Positions 25,828-34,944 of a stretch of DNA of 64,000 nucleotides are shown piece by piece (positions within the stretch are counted from its first letter, which is position 1; the number at the start of each line of letters is the position of its first letter). The notes under the pieces are model-generated. The model saw only the letters and a list, made by a program, of their open reading frames with translations. It did no database searches and was not told the origin of the DNA. Source of the DNA: Prevotellaceae bacterium UBA1746 (GTDB lineage: Bacteria > Bacteroidota > Bacteroidia > Bacteroidales > Bacteroidaceae); contig DCHS01000035.1 in NCBI GenBank assembly GCA_002314875.1, forward strand, positions 3,681-67,680, read 5' to 3'. Both the position numbers and the translations under genes were made by a program.

Positions 25828-26634
25828 ATGAAAGCACTGTTTATCACTTCAGCAGCCTTCCTCATGGCCACCAGTTGCCTGGCCTGGGGACAGAAGGGCC
25901 ACGACACAACGTGCGCCATCGCTCAGAATCATCTGACGGAGACTGCCAAGCAGCAGATTTCCGCCGTTCTTGACGGCAAGTCCATCGTCTATTGGTCCAA
26001 CTGGCTCGACAATGCCAGCAATACGCCTGAGTATGCGTACTCAAAGACCTGGCACTACAAGAATGTCAACGCTGATCAGAATTACGACGAAGTAAAGCCC
26101 TTTCCCCAAGGCGACATCGTTACCGCTCTCAATGAGCAGGTGAACATCCTCCTCTCCTGCCAGAAGCGCAAGCACGAGGCAGGTACGGATCTCTGGGCTT
26201 TGAAGGCTCAGGAATCTCTGGCATTGAAGATGGTCATCCACCTTCTCGGTGATGTCCACCAGCCGATGCACATGGGCCATGCTACCGATCTTGGCGGAAA
26301 CCGCGTGATGTTGAACTTCTTCCGCACCGAGGCTAATCTTCATGGTGTATGGGATACGAAACTGGTTGAAAGTGCTCATGCCTGGAGCCACACGGAATGG
26401 GTTGAGGAACTTGACCGTCTTTCTCCTGAGGAACAGGCGAATGTTGCAGCAGGCACGATTGATGACTGGGCGAGAGAAACGGCAACACTGACCGCTGCCG
26501 TATATTACGATTCCCCCGAAGGTTCCAACCTCTCCTACGACTATGTTGCCAAGTGGACTCCAATCGTTGAGCAGCAGTTTATCCGCGGTGGAATCCGCCT
26601 TGCCGGTCTCCTTAACTATATCTACGCGAATTAA
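25828..26634 (+). CDS. Secreted S1/P1-type nuclease
   Basis: 268 aa. Signal peptide of 19 residues; the mature enzyme begins with Trp20 (WGQKGH), whose amino group is a zinc ligand in this family. Further ligands appear in ALKMVIHLLGDVHQPMHMG (HxxxDxHQP) and NLHGVWDTKLVE (HxxxD). This is a trinuclear-zinc, 3'-nucleotide-releasing endonuclease acting on single-stranded DNA and RNA in the periplasm or outside the cell. A second secreted nuclease of another family is encoded at 28675. Together they suggest nucleic-acid scavenging for phosphate or nucleosides. Confidence 0.9.
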   Translation: MKALFITSAAFLMATSCLAWGQKGHDTTCAIAQNHLTETAKQQISAVLDGKSIVYWSNWLDNASNTPEYAYSKTWHYKNVNADQNYDEVKPFPQGDIVTALNEQVNILLSCQKRKHEAGTDLWALKAQESLALKMVIHLLGDVHQPMHMGHATDLGGNRVMLNFFRTEANLHGVWDTKLVESAHAWSHTEWVEELDRLSPEEQANVAAGTIDDWARETATLTAAVYYDSPEGSNLSYDYVAKWTPIVEQQFIRGGIRLAGLLNYIYAN

Positions 26635-26638
26635 TTAA

Positions 26639-26680
26639 TCCAGAATCTCCGGTATTTCCGGAACCTCCGGATCCCCCCCC
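26639..26680. repeat. 9-bp-period CCGGAACCT repeat, intergenic copy 2
   Basis: Units CCAGAATCT, CCGGTATTT, CCGGAACCT and CCGGATCCC repeat with a period of nine in the 61-base gap after the nuclease gene, ending in a run of C. Confidence 0.7.
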
Positions 26681-26695
26681 AAAAAACAAAACAAT

Positions 26696-27106
26696 ATGAA
26701 AAAGTTATTCTTAACTCTCGTTCTTTCTGTGCTCGGTATGATGGCTTGGGCTGATGATAATGCACAGAACTGCGTAATCGTAGAATTTCAGAATGGCGAA
26801 ACCATGGCCATTGCTCTTGCCCACCAGCCAAAGGTAACCTTTGAAAACGAAGACCTCGTGTTGACTGCAGAGGATGTTGAAAGCCGCTATGCCCGGACCG
26901 ACATCCATCGTTTCTACTTTGAAATGACCATCGACGGCATCAAGGTTGTTGAGTCTTCCGAAAAGCCTTCTTCCGGTGATCTCTATGACACCAACGGCCG
27001 CAAGGTTGGCCACTATGCCGGCACCCTCTCTACCGCCAATCTTCCCTTCGGCGTCTATGTCGTCAAGACCACTTCTGGCAAGAGTTTCAAGATTATCAGA
27101 AAATAA
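26696..27106 (+). CDS. Small secreted protein with C-terminal sorting-like domain
   Basis: 136 aa. Signal peptide of ~18 residues (cleavage after AWA). A short beta-rich middle follows (CVIVEFQNGETMAIALAHQP), then a tail DLYDTNGRKVGHYAGTLSTA ... FGVYVVKTTSGKSFKIIRK, which matches the type A sorting domain of type IX-secreted proteins. No catalytic motif is seen. Two bases separate its stop from the next start, so it is translated with the mutarotase-like gene. Confidence 0.65.
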   Translation: MKKLFLTLVLSVLGMMAWADDNAQNCVIVEFQNGETMAIALAHQPKVTFENEDLVLTAEDVESRYARTDIHRFYFEMTIDGIKVVESSEKPSSGDLYDTNGRKVGHYAGTLSTANLPFGVYVVKTTSGKSFKIIRK

Positions 27107-27108
27107 GG

Positions 27109-27486
27109 ATGATGGAAGGTGCTCCTGTCAAGAAATTTCCAATGCCTACAAAGCGTTATGTGCAGGTATTGAATCTTCGTAATAAACCCGAACTGTTAGA
27201 GGCTTACAAGAAGCAGCATTCTCCCGAAGAGATGTGGCCTGAGATTATGGAAGGCATCCGCAGTGTCGGTATCCTCGAAATGGAAATCTTCATCGAGCGC
27301 AACCATCTCGTCATGGTTGTCGAGGCTCCTGAAGACTTTAACTGGGACGAGGCAATGGCTCGTCTAGCTACCCTCCCCCGCCAGCAGGAGTGGGAGGACT
27401 GGAATGCACAGTTCCAGGATTGCGAACCCGGTGAGACTTCCGACGAAAAGTGGAAGTCCATGGACCGCATGTTCTACCTCTATTAA
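27109..27486 (+). CDS. L-rhamnose mutarotase (RhaM/DUF718) family protein
   Basis: 125 aa. The segment YVQVLNLRNKPELLEAYKKQH and the ending NWDEAMARLATLPRQQEWEDW ... KWKSMDRMFYL match the RhaM dimeric ferredoxin-like fold, with the conserved His in KKQHSPEEMWPEI. RhaM interconverts alpha and beta L-rhamnose. No other rhamnose gene is nearby, so the sugar may differ. ATG codons at 27109 and 27112 are both possible starts. Confidence 0.8.
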   Translation: MMEGAPVKKFPMPTKRYVQVLNLRNKPELLEAYKKQHSPEEMWPEIMEGIRSVGILEMEIFIERNHLVMVVEAPEDFNWDEAMARLATLPRQQEWEDWNAQFQDCEPGETSDEKWKSMDRMFYLY

Positions 27487-27505
27487 AAATTAAACTCTCC
27501 TAAAA

Positions 27506-28699
27506 ATGTTGAAAACTGAAGAGAAAGCTTGCCCGCCCGTAGTTTCAAAACGCTGGTGGGTGTTAAGGAGTTTGCGCCAGGGTGTCAAAGTTCGTGACAT
27601 CCTGACGAAGGAAAGGAACGACTACGAAGAGGAGTTCGATTTCTTTCTGCCTACCGAATTTGTCTTGACAAAAGACAAGAATGGTAAGCAACACCGTGTC
27701 GAGCGCACGGTGATGTTCAATTATGTTTTTGCTCATTGCAGTCTGGCCCATGTGCTGAATTTTACAGAGAAGAATAAGGAGACCATCCTCCCCATCTTCA
27801 AACGTAGGGATGAAAGCCAGAATATGTCGCAGAAGGACATGACGGACTTCGAGCGTGATGAGAAGATACAGCCCGAACGCATCCTCTCCATCCCTGATCT
27901 CCAGATGAAGATGTTCATCCACACCGTCAATGCCTACAAGAACAACATCCCCTTCCTCCGTCCCGAAGAAGTTGATTTGACAAAGGGTGACAAGGTGCGA
28001 ATTATCGGTGGTGAATTTGATGGTATCGAAGGCGTCCTTCTCACCCAGCAGGGAAAAGACGGAGGCCGTGTCCTCGTCAGTGTCAGCGATGTTCTCTGCG
28101 TTCCTACCCTCGAAATCCAGCCGCAGTTCATCGAGGTCCTTGAGTTTGCAAAGGGCGGCAAACACGTTTACAAAAAATTCGATTCTTTCATCAACAAAAT
28201 CCGTCCTGCCCTCAGGGATACCCTTGCAAACAAGATCCAGGAAGGCGACTGGTCAGCGAAGACCCGCCGTGCAAGTGCCGAGGAGAAACTCCAAGGTGCC
28301 GATTCCAGAATCATCATCGGCCAGGCGCGCCAGTTCGGCGAGCACCATCCCTACTACAACGACATCCTCGTCTTCGTCCGTCGTTTCAGCAATTTCCAGC
28401 CGGAAACCACCAACCAGCAGTGCAAGCAGTTCACCTTCCTCCTTATGGCCCACAAAGTCCTGGGCAACGAACCGGAAGTGGCGCGTTACGCAGGACTTTG
28501 CATTGACAAACTGCCGAAGATCAAGGCAACGATGACGCGCACCTTCACGCTCGTCTATCTCTACGCTTGTACGGGAGTCGATACCTACCGCCAGTTAGCG
28601 GAGGTTGAAATGGTAGAATGGGGAGAAATCGGAGCTTCCGACAAAACCCGCCAAATGCTCCGTGAAGACCTCGACTATTTCCAGGCACTGAAATTATAA
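27506..28699 (+). CDS. NusG/UpxY-like transcription factor with long extra C-terminal domain
   Basis: 397 aa. Residues ~14-145 look like a NusG N-terminal domain (RWWVLRSLRQGVKVRDIL ... VMFNYVFAHCSL), and residues ~159-195 a KOW module (KGDKVRIIGGEFDGIEGVLL). Specialised NusG proteins such as UpxY, about 180 aa, promote antitermination of capsule operons in Bacteroides. This one carries another ~180 residues of helical sequence of unknown type. No capsule operon is present in the window; the genes on either side encode secreted nucleases. The last 25 bases overlap the convergent endonuclease gene. Confidence 0.8.
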   Translation: MLKTEEKACPPVVSKRWWVLRSLRQGVKVRDILTKERNDYEEEFDFFLPTEFVLTKDKNGKQHRVERTVMFNYVFAHCSLAHVLNFTEKNKETILPIFKRRDESQNMSQKDMTDFERDEKIQPERILSIPDLQMKMFIHTVNAYKNNIPFLRPEEVDLTKGDKVRIIGGEFDGIEGVLLTQQGKDGGRVLVSVSDVLCVPTLEIQPQFIEVLEFAKGGKHVYKKFDSFINKIRPALRDTLANKIQEGDWSAKTRRASAEEKLQGADSRIIIGQARQFGEHHPYYNDILVFVRRFSNFQPETTNQQCKQFTFLLMAHKVLGNEPEVARYAGLCIDKLPKIKATMTRTFTLVYLYACTGVDTYRQLAEVEMVEWGEIGASDKTRQMLREDLDYFQALKL

Positions 28700-29604
28700 C
28701 TCCTCTCGACACGGTCCTCGAGACGGTCTTCGAGGTTGACGAAGAAGTTGTAGCCCGTCATCTTTTCAATGGCGTCAACACTCATGGCCGCTGACCTCAT
28801 CGTCTGGTACGAATCGTTGTTCGCATAATAGAAACCAATCGCTTTCTCCTGGCCTTTGCGGGTGGAAAGCACGACTTTAAAGAAACCATTGGGAACGCGC
28901 ACCTTGTGTTCGCGCCCGATGGTTTTTATTTTTCTGTCATCATTGAATACGGGACCGGTGACGATATAGATCTTGCCCTCGTGTCTTGCCCAATAGCGGC
29001 AGGAACTCTCGAGTTTCTCCCATGCTCCGGTATTGAGTTCATGGTCCTGGGGACACATGTTACTCATATAGAAACACTGGTTCATGGCCTTCGTACTGTA
29101 CTTGTTGTCACCGGCGGGACACATGTGACCACGGTCATAGCCGGAGCCGGAATAGTCCCTCGTCGTCACACGGGAGGCAGCGGGGATGTCACGGTCAGGG
29201 AAAAATTCGTCGGGACGGTCGGCCTGTGCCTTTGCCTCCTCGCGTGTCAGTTCCCAGGCCACCCAGTTCGGACAGTTCGTCGTCGTGTTGAAGGACATCG
29301 TGTAATTCTCGCGGTGAATGATGAGTTCGCCCTCGTGGGTCTCAGGAACCTCCATCAACCGTGCCGTAACTTCCTCAACGCCAGTATTGATTCCCTTGGG
29401 ATTATAACCGTTCTGAGCGCCGTTTTGAGTTTTTCGCCCCCCTTCCAGAACCATGCCTTGAACGCCGTTCTGAGCGCCGTTTTGCAGGAACTCTTCCTTT
29501 TGCCCGTCTTCGGCACTGTCATTAGACTTCATACCATTCCACACCGCCATGCCAGAGAGTATCAGGGCGCAGAGTCCCAGTTTTATCAATGAATTCTTTT
29601 TCAT
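28675..29604 (-). CDS. Secreted DNA/RNA non-specific endonuclease (NUC family)
   Basis: 309 aa from the ATG of MKKNSLIKLG. A hydrophobic N-terminal segment acts as signal or anchor. A low-complexity linker with repeated QNGAQNG follows (residues ~41-66). The beta-beta-alpha-metal catalytic site is YDRGHMCPAGD (DRGH at 157-160, His160 general base), with the metal-binding Asn in MSNMCPQ. These enzymes cut DNA and RNA in either strand form. Its 3' end overlaps the NusG-like gene. A minus-strand TACCTTTG element lies at 29625-29632. Confidence 0.9.
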   Translation of the reverse strand: MKKNSLIKLGLCALILSGMAVWNGMKSNDSAEDGQKEEFLQNGAQNGVQGMVLEGGRKTQNGAQNGYNPKGINTGVEEVTARLMEVPETHEGELIIHRENYTMSFNTTTNCPNWVAWELTREEAKAQADRPDEFFPDRDIPAASRVTTRDYSGSGYDRGHMCPAGDNKYSTKAMNQCFYMSNMCPQDHELNTGAWEKLESSCRYWARHEGKIYIVTGPVFNDDRKIKTIGREHKVRVPNGFFKVVLSTRKGQEKAIGFYYANNDSYQTMRSAAMSVDAIEKMTGYNFFVNLEDRLEDRVERSYNFSAWK

Positions 29605-29662
29605 ACTTTGAACATTATTTGCCGCAAAGGTACGGAAATTTCCCAAAATAATTAAAAATTAT

Positions 29663-29693
29663 TTGCGAATTTCGAAGATAATTCGTATTTTTG
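29663..29693 (+). promoter_or_regulatory. Promoter of SusC/SusD pair 1
   Basis: TTG (29663-29665), 20 bases, TATTTTTG (29686-29693). TTTGCGAAT occurs twice, overlapping both promoter elements, which may reflect a regulator site. The mRNA leader would be ~115 nt. Confidence 0.75.
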
Positions 29694-29816
29694 CGAATGA
29701 AAAAGAAATAAATACAAAGAAAACACGCAACTATTTTCACGAGAGACAATAGAAAACTATTCCCGAGAAGCATTTTCGAGAAATCTAAAACTATAAATCA
29801 CTAAATTACCAACCCT

Positions 29817-32800
29817 ATGGAAAAAAGATTCAGAAGTGTAGGTCTTGTACTATTTCTGATGAGTCTTCCCGTGACGACAGCTTTTGCTGAGACCCGTCCA
29901 TTGGAAACCATCACAATCGTACAGCAGACCAGTACCTGTAAAGGTCAGATCAACGATGAGAACGGTGAACCTCTCATCGGCGCGTCCGTTCGCGTGCAGG
30001 GAACCAAACTTGGCACCTCTACCACGAATGACGGCCAGTTCAGCATCTCCGGTGTCAAGAACGGCGCAAAACTCCTCATCTCCTACATCGGTTACGAAAC
30101 CCAGGAAATTGTATGGAACGGCCAGCCCATCCTCCTCAACATGGTAGCAACTTCTGACAATCTTGACGAAGTTGTCGTTGTAGGTTACGGTGTCCAGAAG
30201 AAGGTGAACCTTACTGGTGCCGTTTCTACGGTGAAGGGCGAAGATATGGAAACCCGTCCCGTTGCTGATGCTGTTCAGGCATTGCAGGGTATGGTTCCCG
30301 GTCTTTATGTCAAGAGTGATGTTGGCCCTGGCAATTCAGGTACCATCTCTCTCCGCGGTCAGGGTAACCTCTCAGGAAGTTCTGCTCCCTATATCCTCGT
30401 TGACGGTGTAGAAATGCAACTTTCCGATGTCAACCCCAACGACATTCTCAACATCTCCGTTCTCAAGGACGCTGCTGCCTGTGCCATCTACGGTGCACGC
30501 GCTGCTTATGGTGTAATCCTTGTTACCACCAAGCGTGGTGAGGCCGGCAAGATGCGCGTCAACTATCAGGGCAATACCGCATGGACCACTCCCACAACGC
30601 TCCCCGACATGGTGGACAGCTATTCTTTCGCACAGTACTGGAACGACGGTTGTACCAATGCCAACAGTGCTCGTCTTTACAGCGACGAAAAACTCGCATT
30701 GCTCAAGCAGTATTGCGAAGATCCTTCCAGTGTTGATCCCTGGCAGGAACTTCCCGCCGGTGCTTCCATGAACCCTGCTTTTGAAAACTCAGAAAAGGGT
30801 ATCGGTAACACCGACTATTTCGATTTGCATTATAAGAACTTCGCTTTCAAGCAGAAGCACGACATCAGCCTCTCCGGTGGTACGAAAAAGGCACAGTACT
30901 TCGTAAGCGGTGGCTACTATAGTGAAGACGGTATTCTTCGCTATGCGGACATCAGCATGAAGCGTTATAATTTCAGCACGAACCTTACTTCACAGCTCAC
31001 AAAGTGGTTGAAGTTGAAGGTGAACTCCAAGATTTTCCACGGTGACCGTGCGACACCCTTCGGTGACGGTGGTTTGAGTTACGGTTTCTATCACTCCCTC
31101 GCTCGTTTCCGTCCTACCGTTTGTGATGTTGACCCCAATGGCAACTTCACCGAACTCACCATGATTCCTTATCTCCAGAGCGGAACCCGCACCAATCGCG
31201 GCACTGACGGCGTTCATGCTACCGGTGGTGTGGAAATCACTCCGTTGAAGAACTGGAACATCATCGCTGACTACACCTACAAGATGCGTCATTCTGAATA
31301 TGAGGCTTTGAATGTGGCTCCTAACATCATCGCTGCTGACGGTGTGACCACCAGCAAGGGTGTTCGTTCAGAATTGAACATCTATCCTGACGGCAAGTAC
31401 ACCCGTTCTATGGACCGTACTCGTTATCAGAGTGTGAACATCTATACCAACTATCTCCTCGAAGTGGGCAAGCACAATGCTACCTTCTTGGTTGGTTTCC
31501 AGCAGGAAGATAATTCCTACTCTTACATGCACAGCAGCATCACGGGTCTTTATTCAACGGCTAATCCCAACCTCAGCATGGGTACCGGCGACCAGACCGT
31601 GACGGATACTCGTAATGGTTGGGCAACCCGCGGTTTCTTCGGCCGTATCAATTATTCCTTCGCTGACCGCTATCTCGTTGAGGTCAATGGCCGTTACGAC
31701 GGTTCCAGCCGTTTCGCTGCTGACCACCGTTGGGGTTTCTTCCCCTCTGTTTCTGTAGGTTGGAACATCCATAAGGAAAAGTTCATGCAGAATGTGACTT
31801 GGGTGAACAATCTCAAGCTCCGCGGCTCATGGGGTCTTCTCGGTAACCAGGCTGGTGCAGCTCTCTACACCTATGCTGCAACGATGAACCTCAACGGCAG
31901 TCTTGGTAGTTACATCTTCTCTGATGGCCGTACCATCTACACCCTCGCTCCGGGTGTTGTGAATCCGCTGACCACATGGGAAAAGGTTGAAAGCAAGGAC
32001 CTCGGTCTTGACTTCGGCTTCTTTAACAACCGCTTGACCGGTAGTTTCGACGTCTTCCAGCGTGACACCAAGGATATGCTCGGTCCCGGTGAGGACTATC
32101 CTGATTTCTTCGGTGCAACTGCTCCTCAAACAAATAACGCACGTATGCGTAACCGTGGTTGGGAATTGGCTCTTATGTGGCGTGGCCGAATTGGCAAGGA
32201 CATCTCCTACAGCATTGGCGGTAGTCTTTCTGATGCAACGAGCGAAGTTACAGAATATGCTAACCCAACTGGCACCAATCCTTCTGGCAACTGGTACACC
32301 GGTAAGAAGGTGGGTGAAATCTGGGGTTATCGTGCAGACGGTCTGATTCAGAACCAGGCAGAGGCTGACGAGTTCAACAAACTCGACTGCTCATACATCA
32401 GCGCCAAGGACTGGACTCCCGGTGATGTTCGCTACATAGACCTCAATGGTGATGGCAAGATCAATCGCGGTAGCAATGTTCTCGGTGATATGGGTGACCA
32501 GGAGGTCATCGGTAACACAACTCCTCGCTACCAGTACACCATCAACGGTAACATCTCTTGGAAGGGTCTCAGCCTCAGTCTGATGTTCCAGGGTGTCGGC
32601 AAGCGCGATTGGAATCCCGGTAGTGCAGTTTACTTCTGGGGTTGCGGTCCTTACGCTCAGGTTACGGTATTCCCCGAACATCTCGACTACTGGACTGAAA
32701 GCAACACCGACGCTTACTATCCCAAACCTTACATCCACAGTGCTGGTGGTGTAGGTCCGTATCGTAATAAGAACATCCAGACCTCTGACCGCTATCTCCA

Positions 32801-33047
32801 GAGCGCTCGCTATTGCCGTCTGAAGAATGTGACCTTGTCATACGACATTCCCGCCGTAGCTCTCCACAAGTTGCACCTCACCAAGTTACAGGTTTATTTC
32901 AGTGCAGAGAATCTCTTGACCTTCACTCCGCTTTCCAGTATCTTCGATCCTGAAAGCATCTATACCTCCAACAGCTACACCAGCGAAGGTGGTAAGAACT
33001 ATCCTATGAACAAGGTTCTCTCTTGTGGTCTCATTGTTAACCTCTAA
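29817..33047 (+). CDS. SusC/RagA-type TonB-dependent outer-membrane transporter, pair 1
   Basis: 1076 aa. Signal peptide to about residue 24, then a carboxypeptidase-D-like regulatory domain (GQINDENGEPLIGASVRVQG, ~37-110), a TonB-box-like LDEVVVVGYG, a plug domain (~120-240, with the SusC signature SVLKDAAACAIYGARAAYGV) and a 22-strand barrel ending in LIVNL. It imports oligomers with its SusD lid, driven by TonB. It is directly followed by susD. The substrate is unknown; a GH97 enzyme nearby hints at an alpha-linked glycan. Confidence 0.95.
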   Translation: MEKRFRSVGLVLFLMSLPVTTAFAETRPLETITIVQQTSTCKGQINDENGEPLIGASVRVQGTKLGTSTTNDGQFSISGVKNGAKLLISYIGYETQEIVWNGQPILLNMVATSDNLDEVVVVGYGVQKKVNLTGAVSTVKGEDMETRPVADAVQALQGMVPGLYVKSDVGPGNSGTISLRGQGNLSGSSAPYILVDGVEMQLSDVNPNDILNISVLKDAAACAIYGARAAYGVILVTTKRGEAGKMRVNYQGNTAWTTPTTLPDMVDSYSFAQYWNDGCTNANSARLYSDEKLALLKQYCEDPSSVDPWQELPAGASMNPAFENSEKGIGNTDYFDLHYKNFAFKQKHDISLSGGTKKAQYFVSGGYYSEDGILRYADISMKRYNFSTNLTSQLTKWLKLKVNSKIFHGDRATPFGDGGLSYGFYHSLARFRPTVCDVDPNGNFTELTMIPYLQSGTRTNRGTDGVHATGGVEITPLKNWNIIADYTYKMRHSEYEALNVAPNIIAADGVTTSKGVRSELNIYPDGKYTRSMDRTRYQSVNIYTNYLLEVGKHNATFLVGFQQEDNSYSYMHSSITGLYSTANPNLSMGTGDQTVTDTRNGWATRGFFGRINYSFADRYLVEVNGRYDGSSRFAADHRWGFFPSVSVGWNIHKEKFMQNVTWVNNLKLRGSWGLLGNQAGAALYTYAATMNLNGSLGSYIFSDGRTIYTLAPGVVNPLTTWEKVESKDLGLDFGFFNNRLTGSFDVFQRDTKDMLGPGEDYPDFFGATAPQTNNARMRNRGWELALMWRGRIGKDISYSIGGSLSDATSEVTEYANPTGTNPSGNWYTGKKVGEIWGYRADGLIQNQAEADEFNKLDCSYISAKDWTPGDVRYIDLNGDGKINRGSNVLGDMGDQEVIGNTTPRYQYTINGNISWKGLSLSLMFQGVGKRDWNPGSAVYFWGCGPYAQVTVFPEHLDYWTESNTDAYYPKPYIHSAGGVGPYRNKNIQTSDRYLQSARYCRLKNVTLSYDIPAVALHKLHLTKLQVYFSAENLLTFTPLSSIFDPESIYTSNSYTSEGGKNYPMNKVLSCGLIVNL

Positions 33048-33059
33048 ATGCTCGTAATT

Positions 33060-34868
33060 ATGAAACTTAAACATATCCTCATTGCCCTTTCGGCTCCTCT
33101 ACTCCTTACGGGCTGCTTTGACCTTGACAAAGAACCCGAGGGCGTACTTTCAACTGCCAATCCTTTTGCCAGCACTGGTGAAATGGAGAACTATATCGAT
33201 CAGTTCTATGAAACAGCAGTTCGTTCACAAGGCTTTGATGCTGGTGGTGGCAACCATATCGCCGGTACCGATGTGAACAGTGACAACATGGCGGGTTCTG
33301 CTGCCAATACGCGTCTCGCTGGTCAGCTCACCCTCGGTGGTGCTTCCAGCCTTACCAACTACACCTACATCCGCAATGTCAACTTCTTCCTCAACAATCT
33401 TGACAATTGTGCTGAGAAGGGTTCAACGGCTTACAATCAGTTGGCTGGTGAAGGCTACTATTTCCGCGCATGGTATTACTACCAGCTCTTCATCAACTAC
33501 GGTCCTATTTCTTGGGTTGACAAACCGCTTGACCCGAATATGGAACAGATGCAGCTCAAGCGCGACAGCCGTACTGTGGTTGCTGACCATATCCTCGCTG
33601 ACCTCGATCAGGCCATCAGTCTGCTTTCTGAAAAGAACAACTGCGCCGGCATGCGTATTCACCGCGATGTGGCTCGTGCTTTGAAGAGCGAAGTGGCTCT
33701 CTTTGAGGGTACTTGGGAAAAGTACCACAAGGCTGAAGGTGACGCTTTCTATGACAAGTCTATCTCTGACGCTAAGATTCAGAATTATCTCCAGCAGGCG
33801 GCTGATGCTGCCAAGGCAGTGATGGACCGCGGTGTTTGGAAGATTTATTCTACCGGAAATACTGCCGACGACTATCGCAAGATGTTCCAGACTACCGATC
33901 TTTCCAACAATTCCGAAGTGCTTTGGTTCAAGAAGTACGACGGTGACCAGGTGGGTAACAGCGTTGACCGTTATCTCAACCAAGGCGGTGGCGGTGTCGG
34001 CATCACGGCTTCGCTCGTTGACGATTATCTGACCCTCGACGGTCGTCCTTTCGTTGGCGAAGAGCGTACGGCTGCCAAGAAGGTTTGGGGTCAGGAATTG
34101 GCTCCGACTCTCCGTGACCCCCGTCTTAGCCAGACGGTTGTTACTCCCGGTGTTGTGCTCCGTAGTGACGAAAGTGCTTATGTTCTTCCTCCTCTCGTAG
34201 GTTCCAGTGCTTATAACTACAACACTTCCGGCTACTCCATGCTGAAGCACGTTCAGATTGACTGGACCGGTAGTCTCGATGCTGAATACAAGGGTGCTAC
34301 TCCTGCTATCCAGTGCCGTTATGCTGATGTTCTTCTCAACTATGCTGAGGCTCTCGCTGAACTCGATGGCGCTGGCAATGCCCAGAAGATCATTGCTGCC
34401 GTTCAGCCCCTCCGTGACCGCGTTGGTATGCCTGCAATGGACTTCGAGCGTGAGTACAATACGGCTAGCGATTATGGTTTCAGTGGTCTTAACAAATATG
34501 TTCAGGCTGTTCGCCGTGAACGTCGTGTTGAACAGGCTTGCGAAGGCCGTCGTCTCACTGACATCCTCCGTTGGGCTGCTGCTGACGAACTCATCGTTAA
34601 CAAATGGCCCCAGGGTGCGCTCTTCGTTGGCAGTAACCTCGAGAACAATGAATTCTACGGTGGCAAACTCGTTTACGATCAGGCTGCTGGCAACAACATC
34701 TACCTCAGCGGTCATGCTGGAGATGCTCTCCGTTACATCGTTCCCATTAACCCCAACGGTTATCCCAACGGTTATCAGTTCAATGTGAACCGTGACTATC
34801 TCCTTCCCATCCAGACTCGTATGTTGACCCTCACCAACGGTCTCTGGGAACAGAATCCCGGTTGGTAA
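33060..34868 (+). CDS. SusD/RagB-type surface glycan-binding lipoprotein, pair 1
   Basis: 602 aa from the ATG at 33060. The lipobox LLTGC places Cys near residue 18, anchoring the protein on the outer membrane. Helical SusD N-terminal and RagB C-terminal domains are evident, with EGYYFRAWYYYQLFINYG, QCRYADVLLNYAEALAELDG and the terminal PIQTRMLTLTNGLWEQNPGW typical of the family. Forms the lid of the SusC barrel and selects the ligand. Followed by a strong terminator, so the operon has only two genes. Confidence 0.95.
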   Translation: MKLKHILIALSAPLLLTGCFDLDKEPEGVLSTANPFASTGEMENYIDQFYETAVRSQGFDAGGGNHIAGTDVNSDNMAGSAANTRLAGQLTLGGASSLTNYTYIRNVNFFLNNLDNCAEKGSTAYNQLAGEGYYFRAWYYYQLFINYGPISWVDKPLDPNMEQMQLKRDSRTVVADHILADLDQAISLLSEKNNCAGMRIHRDVARALKSEVALFEGTWEKYHKAEGDAFYDKSISDAKIQNYLQQAADAAKAVMDRGVWKIYSTGNTADDYRKMFQTTDLSNNSEVLWFKKYDGDQVGNSVDRYLNQGGGGVGITASLVDDYLTLDGRPFVGEERTAAKKVWGQELAPTLRDPRLSQTVVTPGVVLRSDESAYVLPPLVGSSAYNYNTSGYSMLKHVQIDWTGSLDAEYKGATPAIQCRYADVLLNYAEALAELDGAGNAQKIIAAVQPLRDRVGMPAMDFEREYNTASDYGFSGLNKYVQAVRRERRVEQACEGRRLTDILRWAAADELIVNKWPQGALFVGSNLENNEFYGGKLVYDQAAGNNIYLSGHAGDALRYIVPINPNGYPNGYQFNVNRDYLLPIQTRMLTLTNGLWEQNPGW

Positions 34869-34891
34869 TACAACTTTAGTTAAATAAACAC

Positions 34892-34927
34892 AGCCCCCGT
34901 CCTCACACAGAGGACGGGGGCTTTTGT
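34892..34927 (+). terminator. Intrinsic terminator after SusC/SusD pair 1
   Basis: AGCCCCCGTCCTC (34892-34904) pairs perfectly with GAGGACGGGGGCT (34910-34922), followed by T-rich DNA. It stands between convergent genes. Confidence 0.9.
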
Positions 34928-34944
34928 TTCCCTATAACAAGGGA

